Positions 1-7,768 of a stretch of DNA of 64,000 nt are shown here, in pieces. The stretch comes from Acidocella sp. 20-57-95. GTDB taxonomy: Bacteria; Pseudomonadota; Alphaproteobacteria; Acetobacterales; Acetobacteraceae. The first letter of the stretch is position 1, and each line of letters opens with the position of its first letter. The stretch spans positions 62,001 through 126,000 of the forward strand of contig NCAT01000001.1 of assembly GCA_002255575.1 (NCBI GenBank), read 5' to 3'. Under the pieces are notes generated by a model, which made no database searches, was not told the origin of the DNA, and worked only from the letters and a program-made list of their open reading frames with translations. Both the position numbers and the translations under genes were made by a program.

Positions 1-462
1 ACCATTCTGGGTTCGTGCGTTGCAGCATGCTTGTGGGATTCGGTGGCTGGGCTGGGCGGCATGAATCATTTTTTGCTGCCGGGCATTGAAGGTAAACAAA
101 CCCAGCCAGTTGGGGCCGCCATGCGCCATGGCGTACATGCCATGGAGCTGCTGGTGAATGGGTTGTTACAAAAAGGCGCGGACCGGCGCCGCCTGCAAGC
201 GAAACTATTCGGCGGCGCCCGCATGATCAAAGGTCTTACGGATATTGGCGACATGAATGCCGGTTTCGCCGAGCGGTTTTTACGGGCTGAGGGTATTACC
301 ATCGTTGGCGGTAGCCTCCGCGGCGAACAAGGCAGACGCATCCAATTCTGGCCAGCCTCGGGCCGGGCCGCGCAGGTTTTTATCGGGCTAGAACAAACCG
401 CGAGCCGCAACCCGCCAGCTGCCAAACCAATTGCTAGCGCCGGTGCGCTCGAATTATTTTAG
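1..462 (+). CDS. cheD: CheD chemoreceptor glutamine deamidase (5' end cut off)
   Basis: CheD deamidates specific glutamines of methyl-accepting chemotaxis receptors in the cytoplasm and, in many bacteria, works with CheC or CheY in adaptation. The frame is open from the first base and begins [13 protein letters not shown], so the true start lies upstream of the window. The catalytic Cys of the GSC motif (about residue 6 of the fragment) and the His of GGMNHF (about residue 23) are both visible, as is the family's GG-rich core (KLFGGARM, then [15 protein letters not shown]). The 153 residues seen lack only the first few tens of the usual 160-200. An unknown small gene follows after 16 bases, probably in the same operon. 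Confidence 0.88.
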   Translation, partial: TILGSCVAACLWDSVAGLGGMNHFLLPGIEGKQTQPVGAAMRHGVHAMELLVNGLLQKGADRRRLQAKLFGGARMIKGLTDIGDMNAGFAERFLRAEGITIVGGSLRGEQGRRIQFWPASGRAAQVFIGLEQTASRNPPAAKPIASAGALELF

Positions 463-478
463 GAAAGACAAATTCAGT

Positions 479-850
479 ATGGACCATGCCATATCTCATG
501 ACGCTGAAGCAGCCACTTTGCTGGCGGCTCTGCTTGGCATCATCAGCGATGAATTGGCCGAACTTGGTGATTTTACCGGGCAGTTGCAAACAACGCTCAG
601 CCCGGCGCTACTGCGGCTGGCCAATGACCCAACCTGCCACCGCAATGTGCAAATGCTTGATTTACTAGCGCAGCGCCTTTCAGTTCTTGGATTGTTTTTC
701 GTCTCGCTCGCCCAAACCATTCCAGAGGGTCTGCAGATTGATATGAGACCGGCGCTAAACGCGGTTACGTTGTCGGAACTCGCTTGGCGGCTACAAGGCA
801 AGCAAGGGTCACAATTCCAGCATCCAGCTGGCGAGTTAGAGGCTTTCTAA
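479..850 (+). CDS. Unknown 123-residue protein downstream of cheD
   Basis: I do not recognise this family. The chosen ATG has an aggaaag ribosome-binding site about 8 bases upstream. An in-frame start further upstream would overlap cheD. The product is small, soluble-looking and mostly helical, rich in Leu and Ala, with an acidic N-terminal half (SDELAELGDF) and no signal peptide or membrane segment. Its position 16 bases after cheD and before a strong terminator suggests co-transcription with chemotaxis genes. A role as a CheD or CheC partner or a phosphatase-like helper is possible but is only a guess from context. Confidence 0.6.
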   Translation: MDHAISHDAEAATLLAALLGIISDELAELGDFTGQLQTTLSPALLRLANDPTCHRNVQMLDLLAQRLSVLGLFFVSLAQTIPEGLQIDMRPALNAVTLSELAWRLQGKQGSQFQHPAGELEAF

Positions 851-853
851 ACA

Positions 854-886
854 AAAACCCTGCCCGCAGAAGCGGACAGGGTTTTA
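854..886. terminator. Bidirectional rho-independent terminator
   Basis: A 12-base stem with one mismatch (AACCCTGcCCGC against GCGGaCAGGGTT) closes an AGAA loop. It has T runs on both strands: TTTT rightward after the cheD-side gene and TTTTT leftward after amt. It can serve both converging units. Confidence 0.85.
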
Positions 887-900
887 TGTATCCAACAAGT

Positions 901-924
901 TGCCGGGCCCGCAAAGGCCCGGCA
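901..924 (-). terminator. GC-rich hairpin 12 bases after the amt stop
   Basis: TGCCGGGCC and GGCCCGGCA form a perfect 9-bp stem around a 6-base loop. No T run follows on the amt strand, so it may act together with the next hairpin or protect the 3' end. Confidence 0.55.
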
Positions 925-935
925 ATATTTCAGGA

Positions 936-2309
936 TTAGTCGCCCATCACGGGGATCTTCTGACCATCGGCGAAGATCGCGTAGGCTTCTTCACCATGGA
1001 TCGCATCGTCGCCGATCATCAGGGTTTCTTCATCAGCCCGCAGCGGGATAACCAGCCCGATCAGCTTGAGGATGATGAAGGTACCGATGACATTGATCAC
1101 GATGATGAATGCAGCACCGTAGCATTGCAGAGCAACCTGATAGAGATTGCCGAACATCGCACCCGTCACGTTGACAGCGCTATCCTTACCGGTGGCGTAA
1201 TACTCAATCATGCCAGGGTCAGCGAGGATACCGGTGCCGATACCACCAACCAACGCAGCCACACCATGGGTATGGAACACGCCGAGTGTGTCATCGACCT
1301 TACGCATCAAAGCGGTCTTGCCAAACAGGTTCCAAGACATCCAGGGCAGAATACCAGCCACAATGCCGAGAACGATCGCCTCGGCACCGTTGATGTAACC
1401 AGCGGCCGGGGTAATGGCGACGAGGCCGGCAATCATGCCGTTCACAGCGCCCAGCACGGAAGGCTTGCTGTAGGCAAACACGTCCAACATGGTCCAGGCG
1501 AGCAGAGCAGCAGCCGCAGCGATGTTGGTGTTCAACACAGCAGCACCAGCGTCGGCGTTGGCGAAGTACGGGTCACCACCGTTGAAGCCGTCCCAGCCGA
1601 GCCACAGAATACCTGCACCAACCATGGTGATGAGCAGATTATTTGGCTGGAAGTTTTCACGGTCACGCGCAATACGCGGGCCGATCACGGCAGCAGCGGT
1701 GAAGCCAGAGGCAGCAGCGGTCAAATGGATGACGTAACCACCGGAATAGTCGACCACGCCCATGGAACCCAGCCAACCACCAGCCCAGAGGCTGAACGCG
1801 CCAAGCGGGTAGATCAAGCTCATCCAGACCGGAACAAAAATCATCCAGGCCTTGAAGTTCATACGGCCAATGATCGAGCCTTGCAGAATGATCACGGTGA
1901 TGGCCGCGAACACGAACTGGAAGAACACCATGGTTGCCATCGGGAAGCCGATGGGCGGCATGCCGCCGGCGGCTGCCGGGATGATCGCTTCTTTGGTTTC
2001 GTTCCAGGCCGAGGTAATCTGGCCGGGATGGCCAATAAACTGGTTGCCGCCACCAATGAAGGGCATGGTGAGCCAGGGTTTGCCGAATGACATATTGTAG
2101 GCCCACAGAACCCACACAATCAGAACAGCGGCAAACGCATAGAATGCCATGAAGGCGGAGTTAATCGCCCATTTCTTTTTAACGATGCCGCCATAAAGGA
2201 CGACTAGGCCCGGCACGCTCTGCAAGCCGACGAAAGTCGCCGCTGTGAGCTGCCAGGCATTGTCGCCTGTATCGAGCCAACTGCCCGGTAATGCAGGTAC
2301 TATTGCCAT
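936..2309 (-). CDS. amt: Ammonium transporter (Amt/MEP/Rh family)
   Basis: This inner-membrane channel moves ammonium into the cell. The 457-residue product has about 11 hydrophobic helices. It carries the twin-His pore residues, one in the helix after VDYSGGYVIH and one in the FHTHGVAALVGG segment, plus the GWDGFNGGDP segment. The start at MAIVPALPG has a ggaga site about 10 bases upstream; the longer upstream frame is not protein-like and was dropped. No glnK (PII) gene sits beside it, unlike the common glnK-amtB pair, so its regulator must be elsewhere. A sigma-54 type promoter about 85 bases upstream of the start fits nitrogen control. Confidence 0.95.
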   Translation of the reverse strand: MAIVPALPGSWLDTGDNAWQLTAATFVGLQSVPGLVVLYGGIVKKKWAINSAFMAFYAFAAVLIVWVLWAYNMSFGKPWLTMPFIGGGNQFIGHPGQITSAWNETKEAIIPAAAGGMPPIGFPMATMVFFQFVFAAITVIILQGSIIGRMNFKAWMIFVPVWMSLIYPLGAFSLWAGGWLGSMGVVDYSGGYVIHLTAAASGFTAAAVIGPRIARDRENFQPNNLLITMVGAGILWLGWDGFNGGDPYFANADAGAAVLNTNIAAAAALLAWTMLDVFAYSKPSVLGAVNGMIAGLVAITPAAGYINGAEAIVLGIVAGILPWMSWNLFGKTALMRKVDDTLGVFHTHGVAALVGGIGTGILADPGMIEYYATGKDSAVNVTGAMFGNLYQVALQCYGAAFIIVINVIGTFIILKLIGLVIPLRADEETLMIGDDAIHGEEAYAIFADGQKIPVMGD

Positions 2310-2649
2310 AATATCACGTCTCCACTGTTCCCAGCCGTGTGTTGCACAAAGACGCAAGTGCGTGATTTTACGCCTTGCCCCACAGATTGTCTTGCAGCTT
2401 CTGTGCCAAATTCCTGGGAACGTCATGGGGGCGAGTCGTGCGGGTTAAGCAGCTGTCATATATCTTGCATGCTCATTTCAAGGGCGGCGACTTGATTAGA
2501 TTTTAAGCAAACAGAAACTCGGAGATTCCGTTACAAAACAAGCTGGTGGCATATTTTCACGCTGGTATTTTTTGTTTCTCTGTAAGAAACGCCTTCATTC
2601 ATGCCCAAAAGTGCCTTGCGGTTATGCTAACTCCTGCCAGATTAGCAGC
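2310..2649. other. Divergent intergenic region between amt and the ubiH-like gene
   Basis: This 340-base gap holds the sigma-54 promoter for amt on the left side. The right half is AT-rich and probably carries the promoter of the UbiH-like gene. I saw no convincing NtrC palindrome and no conserved short open frame. Confidence 0.6.
2391..2410 (-). promoter_or_regulatory. Sigma-54 (-24/-12) promoter for amt
   Basis: Read leftward the site is TGGCACAGAAGCTGCA. It has the invariant GG and GC exactly 10 bases apart and differs from the consensus TGGCAC-N5-TTGCA at one position. It predicts a start site near 2380 and a leader of about 70 bases. RpoN promoters commonly drive ammonium transporter genes. 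Confidence 0.7.
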
Positions 2650-3849
2650 ATGCAAACAGCTTCATTTTATGATGTGGTGATTATCGGTGCTGGCCCCGTT
2701 GGTGGTAGTTTGGCTTGTGCGCTGGCCGGCGGCGGGCTGAAAGTGGCCTTGGTGGATAAAGCGGCATTGCCGCCGATGGAGCACCCCGATTTTGATGGTC
2801 GCGCCTATGCGATCGCCGGAGGCTGCAGACGCCTCCTGGATGAGACCGGCTTGTGGGATAAACTGCCTTTCACCCCCTGCCCGATCCTGGATATTCAGGT
2901 GACAGATGGCAAACCAGGCCGCCCTGCTTCGCCGCTCAGCCTGCATTTTGACCATAAAGCCGTCGGCGATGACCCGTTTGGTTGGATTATTGAGGCCCGG
3001 GCGCTGCGCATTGCGTTGAACCAGCAGCTGCATAACAACCCAAACATCACGCTCTATGCCCCTGCGGTTGCGAAACTGAAACGCACAGCCGATGCCGTAA
3101 CCGTGCAAATTGCGGGCGGGCCCCGTTTTGGTGCCCAACTTGCCATCGCCGCCGATGGCCGCAACAGCCAAATACGGGCCGAGGCCGGCATTACCGTTAC
3201 CCGCCTGCCTTACAATCAATCGGGCGTGGTGTGCGCGATTGCGCATGAAAAGCCGCATCATGGTGTAGCGCTTGAGCATTTCCTGCCGGGTGGGCCATTC
3301 GCGCAACTGCCGATGACCGGAACTGCGGCACACCCGAATGTCTCGGCCATTGTGTTCACCGATAAAACCACCATCGCCAACCGGCTGCACGAATTGCCAG
3401 CCGACCGCTTTCATCACGAGGTTGCAAAACGCTTAGGCACTCATCTTGGGCATTTTGAATTGGTTGGGCGGCGCTGGACGTATCCGCTTTCCGCTATGTA
3501 CGCCGCCCGCTACACCGCAACACGCCTCGCCTTGGTGGGCGATGCCGCGCACGGCATTCACCCAATTGCGGGCCAAGGCTTAAATCTCGGCCTGCGAGAC
3601 GTGATGGCCTTGGCGGATATTCTGATCGAAGCTGCCGGAACCGACCTTGGCGACCCCGCTTTGCTGGCGCGCTACCAAGCAGCCCGCCGCCCAGCCAATA
3701 TGGCGATGCTCGCCGCGACCGATACGCTGGACAGATTATTCTCAACCGACAACCCCGCCATCCGGCTAGCCCGCGATATTGGCTTGGCCGCTGTCGACCG
3801 GATGCCTGGCTTAAAGGCTCGCTTCATGCGGGCCGCCGTGGGCAACTAA
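2650..3849 (+). CDS. UbiH/Coq6-family FAD-dependent monooxygenase
   Basis: This is probably a ring hydroxylase of ubiquinone biosynthesis. The 399-residue product has the three class A flavoprotein motifs. These are the N-terminal dinucleotide fold (VVIIGAGPVGGSLA, about residues 10-23), the DG motif (IAADGRNSQIR, about 175-185) and the GD motif with flavin-binding Pro (LVGDAAHGIHPIAGQGLNLG, about 296-315). The start at MQTASFYD was chosen because the fold begins right after it; the 26 residues before it are not conserved-looking. Which ring position it modifies (UbiH, UbiF, UbiI or UbiL type) cannot be told from sequence alone. It converges with gpt across a tandem repeat. Confidence 0.88.
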   Translation: MQTASFYDVVIIGAGPVGGSLACALAGGGLKVALVDKAALPPMEHPDFDGRAYAIAGGCRRLLDETGLWDKLPFTPCPILDIQVTDGKPGRPASPLSLHFDHKAVGDDPFGWIIEARALRIALNQQLHNNPNITLYAPAVAKLKRTADAVTVQIAGGPRFGAQLAIAADGRNSQIRAEAGITVTRLPYNQSGVVCAIAHEKPHHGVALEHFLPGGPFAQLPMTGTAAHPNVSAIVFTDKTTIANRLHELPADRFHHEVAKRLGTHLGHFELVGRRWTYPLSAMYAARYTATRLALVGDAAHGIHPIAGQGLNLGLRDVMALADILIEAAGTDLGDPALLARYQAARRPANMAMLAATDTLDRLFSTDNPAIRLARDIGLAAVDRMPGLKARFMRAAVGN

Positions 3850-3854
3850 GGTGC

Positions 3855-3958
3855 TTACTTAGTCGCGCGCGCCAAAGGCATTATTTAATCCCACGCGCCA
3901 AAGGCGTTATTTAGTCCCACGCGCCAAAGGCGTTATTTAGTCCCACGCGCCAAAGGCG
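3855..3958. repeat. 26-bp tandem repeat (about 4 units) duplicating the gpt tail
   Basis: The unit begins with GCGCCAAAGGC at 3869, 3895, 3921 and 3947, an exact 26-base period. The two middle units are identical, the first differs at two positions, and a partial unit precedes it. The last 8 codons of gpt and its TAA lie in the array, so the other copies are displaced duplicates of the gene's tail in the convergent gap. Each unit can form a small GCGCC/GGCGC-type hairpin. Confidence 0.9.
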
Positions 3959-4406
3959 CGATGAATTGCGGCTCGGTATCCCAAGGGAACAAAATCCAGG
4001 TATCCTGCGAAACTTCGGTGATGAACGTGTCCACCATCACCTTCCCGGCGGGCTTGGCATAGACCGTGGCAAAATGCGCCTTTGGCAGCAGGCCGCGCAC
4101 GAGCTTGGCGGTAGCACCAGAATCCACCAGGTCATCAATAATCAAAAACCCAGTCCCGTCGCCAGCCGCTGCCGGATACTTGGTAACTTGAGCCGGTCCG
4201 ATTTTTTCTTCGTCATACGTGACAATCGAAACGCTCTCAACGAGCCGAATTTCTAATTCACGCGCAATAATCGCCGCCGGGATCAACCCGCCGCGCGTAA
4301 TCGCAACAATCCCGGCCCACGGGCCTTTCTCGTGCAACCGCCATGCCAGTGCTTTGGCATCACGATGCAATTGGTCCCAGGTCACTATATAATAATGGTT
4401 CGCCAT
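3933..4406 (-). CDS. gpt: Xanthine-guanine phosphoribosyltransferase
   Basis: Gpt salvages guanine and xanthine to their nucleotides using PRPP. The 157-residue product is close to the 152 residues of E. coli Gpt and aligns along its length: [12 protein letters not shown] at the start, [15 protein letters not shown], the PRPP motif [13 protein letters not shown] (about residues 89-101), [14 protein letters not shown] and [13 protein letters not shown]. The C-terminal residues after FIAP (LARGTK) are encoded by the tandem repeat, so the present stop may itself derive from the duplication. It lies 40 bases after nadK on the same strand. Confidence 0.93.
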   Translation of the reverse strand: MANHYYIVTWDQLHRDAKALAWRLHEKGPWAGIVAITRGGLIPAAIIARELEIRLVESVSIVTYDEEKIGPAQVTKYPAAAGDGTGFLIIDDLVDSGATAKLVRGLLPKAHFATVYAKPAGKVMVDTFITEVSQDTWILFPWDTEPQFIAPLARGTK

Positions 4407-4446
4407 GATGCCGCACTCGGTCAGACGCTGCGTGATGTCAAGCTGA

Positions 4447-5208
4447 CTATACGGTGAATTGTTCGGTGATGATGCGCTCAGAGAGTGCGCGGTCAGGGTC
4501 GAACAAAACGGTCACGCTGATGTCGCGGTCCTCGCTAACCGCCACCGAGACCACGTTGCGAACTTCCGTAAAATCCGCCACCGCCGCAACAGGGCGTTTA
4601 TCCGGCTCGAGGATCTCGAACAGAACCTCCACTGTCGATGGCAGCAAGGCGCCGCGCCAGCGCCGTGGGCGGAAGGCCGAAATCGGGGTTAATGGCAGCA
4701 AATTGGCAGAAAGCGGAATAATCGGGCCATGGGCCGACAAATTATATGCGGTTGAGCCCGCCGGCGTGGCAATCAACACGCCATCACAAATCAGTTCGGC
4801 AAGCCGCTCGCGCTGGTCCACCGTAATGCGAATTTTCGCGGCTTGGCGCAATTGCCGCAGCAAGCTCACTTCATTAAGTGCCAATGCTTCTTCGACGGCG
4901 CCGGTGGCGGTAACAGCATGCATTCGCAGCGGGTGCAGAATGCTGGCCTGGGCGCGGGCCAACCGGTCCCATAAATTAGCTTCAGAAAACTCATTCATCA
5001 AAAAGCCGACTGACCCGCAATTCATCCCAAAAACCGGCTTATTCGTTCCCAGCACACGATGCAGGCATTCCAGCATCAACCCATCGCCCCCCAAGGCGAC
5101 GATGATATCGGCCGTCTCGGGCATCGTATCGCCATAAACCGCCACCAGCCGCTGGCGTGCCGCGATGGCGATCTCAGTCTGGGCCGCAACGAAGGCGACA
5201 CTGGTCAC
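4447..5208 (-). CDS. nadK: NAD kinase
   Basis: NAD kinase phosphorylates NAD to NADP in the cytoplasm. The 253-residue protein shows the catalytic GGDG motif ([11 protein letters not shown]), the [12 protein letters not shown] segment, the conserved NE pair ([10 protein letters not shown]) and the glycine-rich [17 protein letters not shown] loop. Its length matches the short alphaproteobacterial form. Its ATG overlaps the stop of the upstream amidase gene by four bases (ATGA), which implies translational coupling. Confidence 0.95.
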   Translation of the reverse strand: MTSVAFVAAQTEIAIAARQRLVAVYGDTMPETADIIVALGGDGLMLECLHRVLGTNKPVFGMNCGSVGFLMNEFSEANLWDRLARAQASILHPLRMHAVTATGAVEEALALNEVSLLRQLRQAAKIRITVDQRERLAELICDGVLIATPAGSTAYNLSAHGPIIPLSANLLPLTPISAFRPRRWRGALLPSTVEVLFEILEPDKRPVAAVADFTEVRNVVSVAVSEDRDISVTVLFDPDRALSERIITEQFTV

Positions 5209-6035
5209 ATGAGTTTCCTATGCGCGAGCACCGGCATATCCGCCCGAACCCGCGCTAAAATCGGTTTGCTGATGGTGCCGGTTGCCCAGCCAATTCCATC
5301 TGAGGCTTTGGCAATAACATGCCCCCAAGGATCGGCAATGAGGGAGTGACCGTAAGTGAGACGCGTCTCACCGGAAGCATCCTGGTGCGGGCCGGTGCAA
5401 GCGGAGGCCGCTAACCAGCATTGGGTTTCAATGGCACGGGCGCGCAGCAGCACTTCCCAGTGGTCCTTGCCGGTTTGCAGCGTGAAAGCCGCCGGCAGAA
5501 TGATCAACTCAGCTCCCTGGCGGCGTAGGGCGAGGAACAATTCAGGAAAGCGTATATCATAACAAATCGCCAGCCCGATTTTGAAACCACCATAGTCGCA
5601 AGTCACAACCTCACCGCCAGAACCGTAGGTTGCACTCTCTTGGTAACCCTGGCCGTCTGGCGTGGTGATGTCGAACAGATGGATTTTCCGATAACGGGCC
5701 AATTCCTCACCCGTTTGGCTGAAGAACAGGCTGGTGTTGTAAAGACGCTCACCATCCAATTCACCGATCGAGCCGCCATGCACCGCAATTTTATGCGTCA
5801 TCGCCATTTCACGCAGAAACTCATAGGCAGCACCGCCGGTTCCGCCTGCCACCGGCAACGGCTCCGCCTGTGCAAATTTGGTGGCACGGTCTCCGCCAAG
5901 GCAAGACCAAATTTCCGGTAACACCACCAAGTCTGGCCGGTCTGCGGCAACCGCCGCATCGATCAGCTTGCGTGCCTGCGCGATATTGGCCGCTTTGTCG
6001 GCTGACGGCGACATTTGAACCACACTAATCCGCAC
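5205..6035 (-). CDS. Carbon-nitrogen hydrolase (nitrilase superfamily, Nit-type amidase)
   Basis: The 276-residue protein has the Glu-Lys-Cys triad of the nitrilase superfamily: E41 in LPEIWSC, K117 in RKIHLFD and C158 in [11 protein letters not shown]. The overall pattern ([35 protein letters not shown]) resembles the Nit1/Nit2 branch. Members of that branch hydrolyse deaminated glutathione or alpha-keto amides such as 2-oxoglutaramate. The substrate here is inferred from family only. It is the first gene of a leftward unit with nadK and possibly gpt. Confidence 0.88.
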   Translation of the reverse strand: MRISVVQMSPSADKAANIAQARKLIDAAVAADRPDLVVLPEIWSCLGGDRATKFAQAEPLPVAGGTGGAAYEFLREMAMTHKIAVHGGSIGELDGERLYNTSLFFSQTGEELARYRKIHLFDITTPDGQGYQESATYGSGGEVVTCDYGGFKIGLAICYDIRFPELFLALRRQGAELIILPAAFTLQTGKDHWEVLLRARAIETQCWLAASACTGPHQDASGETRLTYGHSLIADPWGHVIAKASDGIGWATGTISKPILARVRADMPVLAHRKLM

Positions 6036-6071
6036 TATCTTTGCCCCCGCTAGAACGCTCCCAACGCTAGA

Positions 6072-6818
6072 CTAAGCAATGCCCGGCTTGCGCACAACTG
6101 CCAGCAGCGAGAGGCCAAACGGTAAATTCATAATGCGTAGCAAATGCCGCTCTGAGGCAAAAATGCGCGCCATGGTTTCGTTCAGCCATAATGGTGGAAT
6201 TTTATCGCCGGTCGGCGAAGTACGCCGTAACAACTGGTCCGCCAGCCGAGCCGCCAGCGCCACCGGAAATAAAAACATATTCGCAAAACTAAGTTTTGAA
6301 ATAACCAAACCAGTATTCTGCAATTTCCGCTGCAAATCCGCCTTCTCATAGCGCCGCCGATGATGCAGCATTACATCATGCGCACTCCACAATTTTTCGT
6401 AAGCCGGCACAGTCAACACCAACGCACCACCGGGTGCTAAAAATTTTTCAATCGCCTGCAATGATGCAAAATCTTCGTTGACATGCTCAAGCACGTCAAA
6501 CAAGCAAATCAAGTCAAAGACCTCATTGGTCAGAGGCAGTTGGTCTGGCAAAGCGCCCGCCAGAATACGGCAACCAGGACCCGCTTTGGCTTGAGCTAAG
6601 TTCCGGGCGGTCTCGTCCATCTCGATGGCCGTCACCTCACCATAATGCGACAGCATAGCGAGGTTACCGCCCGTGCCGCAGCCCAACTCCAAAATCCTTG
6701 CATGTTGCGGCAAAGCGAGCTGCCGTATGGTAGCATCCACAATGGCCCGGCGCCCACGGAACCACCAATGTTGGCCTTCCGTTTCCGCCATGAGCGTATA
6801 GGCTTCAGGTTGCATCAT
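6072..6818 (-). CDS. Class I SAM-dependent methyltransferase
   Basis: The protein is about 249 residues. It has the SAM-binding motif I (ILELGCGTGGN, about residue 42), an acidic strand-2 end (AIEMDE), and LICLFDVLEHVNED as the motif seen in UbiG/Methyltransf_11-type enzymes. The C-terminal third has hydrophobic stretches (FANMFLFPVALAARL) that may touch the membrane. Two adjacent ATGs overlap the stop of the upstream glycosyltransferase gene by 11-14 bases, so the two are translationally coupled. A role in modifying a lipid-linked sugar or glycan is inferred from that coupling; the substrate is unknown. Confidence 0.85.
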   Translation of the reverse strand: MMQPEAYTLMAETEGQHWWFRGRRAIVDATIRQLALPQHARILELGCGTGGNLAMLSHYGEVTAIEMDETARNLAQAKAGPGCRILAGALPDQLPLTNEVFDLICLFDVLEHVNEDFASLQAIEKFLAPGGALVLTVPAYEKLWSAHDVMLHHRRRYEKADLQRKLQNTGLVISKLSFANMFLFPVALAARLADQLLRRTSPTGDKIPPLWLNETMARIFASERHLLRIMNLPFGLSLLAVVRKPGIA

Positions 6819-7758
6819 GACCCCGATATATTTTGCGAATGATGTAAGGTGGACGCTGTTTCGTCTCGATGTAGATGCGCCCGATATATTCACCCAATAA
6901 GCCAACGCTTATAAGTTGGACGCTGCCAAAAAAAAGTACCGCAACCAGCAATGACGCATAGCCGGGCACATCACTGCCACTAATCAGTGTATGGAAAATG
7001 ATGAAAGCTGCATATAAAAGCGTAAATATTGTGGAGATTGCCCCGATATACGTCCAAACTTTCAATGGTGCTGTGCTGAAGCTTGTGAAACCTTCAAGTG
7101 CGAAATTCCACAGTGCAAATGGCGAGAATTTTGTGGCACCGGCCGCGCGCTCGGCACGTGCATAATCAATCGTCACAGTCTTAAAGCCAACCCAGGCAAA
7201 CAGACCTTTCATAAAACGCTGCCGCTCGGGTAATTGTTTTAACGCATGTACCGCCACGCGGTCCATCAACCGAAAGTCACCAACATTTTCGGGAATTTTG
7301 GTTTTGGAAAGTTTGTTATGTAACCGGTAAAACCATACCGCACTTTGCCGCTTCAAAACAGTATCATGCGACCGGTCAATCCGGCGGGCTTGCACAACCT
7401 CAGCGCCTTGCCGCCAGGCAATGATCATATCTGCAATTAATTCTGGCGGGTCTTGCAAATCTGCATCAATCGGGATGACGGCATCGCCGCGTGCCGCATC
7501 TAGCCCCGCCGTGAGGGCCGCTTCTTTCCCAAAATTACGCGAAAATTCGATAATAACATAGCGGTCGTCATTTTCCGCCAGCGCCCGTAATTCATCTAAA
7601 GTCGCATCGGTACTACCATCATCAACGCAGATGATTTCCCATTTAATATTCGCAATCTCATTTAAACATGAGGTCAGGGACTTGTGGAACAGATCAATCG
7701 CGCCGCTTTCATTAAAAAACGGGACAATGATCGAAACCATCCGGCGCGGGTCATTCAT
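6805..7758 (-). CDS. Family 2 glycosyltransferase, GtrB/DPM-like, membrane anchored
   Basis: This 317-residue enzyme probably transfers a sugar from a nucleotide donor to polyprenyl phosphate at the inner membrane. The GT-A domain starts SIIVPFFNESG. It has CVDDGSTD (about residue 45), the metal-binding DAD of PIDADLQDPPEL (about residue 97) and FSRNFGKEAALTAG, all typical of GtrB/ArnC/DPM1 relatives. Two hydrophobic helices near residues 235-260 and 270-292 are the usual C-terminal anchor, followed by GEYIGRIYIETKQRP. It lies between a methyltransferase and a polytopic membrane protein that could use the lipid-linked sugar. Confidence 0.9.
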   Translation of the reverse strand: MNDPRRMVSIIVPFFNESGAIDLFHKSLTSCLNEIANIKWEIICVDDGSTDATLDELRALAENDDRYVIIEFSRNFGKEAALTAGLDAARGDAVIPIDADLQDPPELIADMIIAWRQGAEVVQARRIDRSHDTVLKRQSAVWFYRLHNKLSKTKIPENVGDFRLMDRVAVHALKQLPERQRFMKGLFAWVGFKTVTIDYARAERAAGATKFSPFALWNFALEGFTSFSTAPLKVWTYIGAISTIFTLLYAAFIIFHTLISGSDVPGYASLLVAVLFFGSVQLISVGLLGEYIGRIYIETKQRPPYIIRKIYRGHDAT

Positions 7759-7768
7759 AAAGACTGCC

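Noticed and set aside
900..2090. A 396-codon open frame on the plus strand
   Set aside because: It is antisense to amt; its product is rich in His, Asp and Gly without any domain, as expected from the complement of a GC-biased membrane-protein gene.
2343..2362. TGCAC ... GTGCG as an NtrC site for amt
   Set aside because: The half-site spacing is ten bases rather than seven and it would lie downstream of the predicted transcription start.
3855..3958. The 26-bp repeats as a CRISPR array
   Set aside because: The units abut with no spacers and one is coding; it is a plain tandem repeat.
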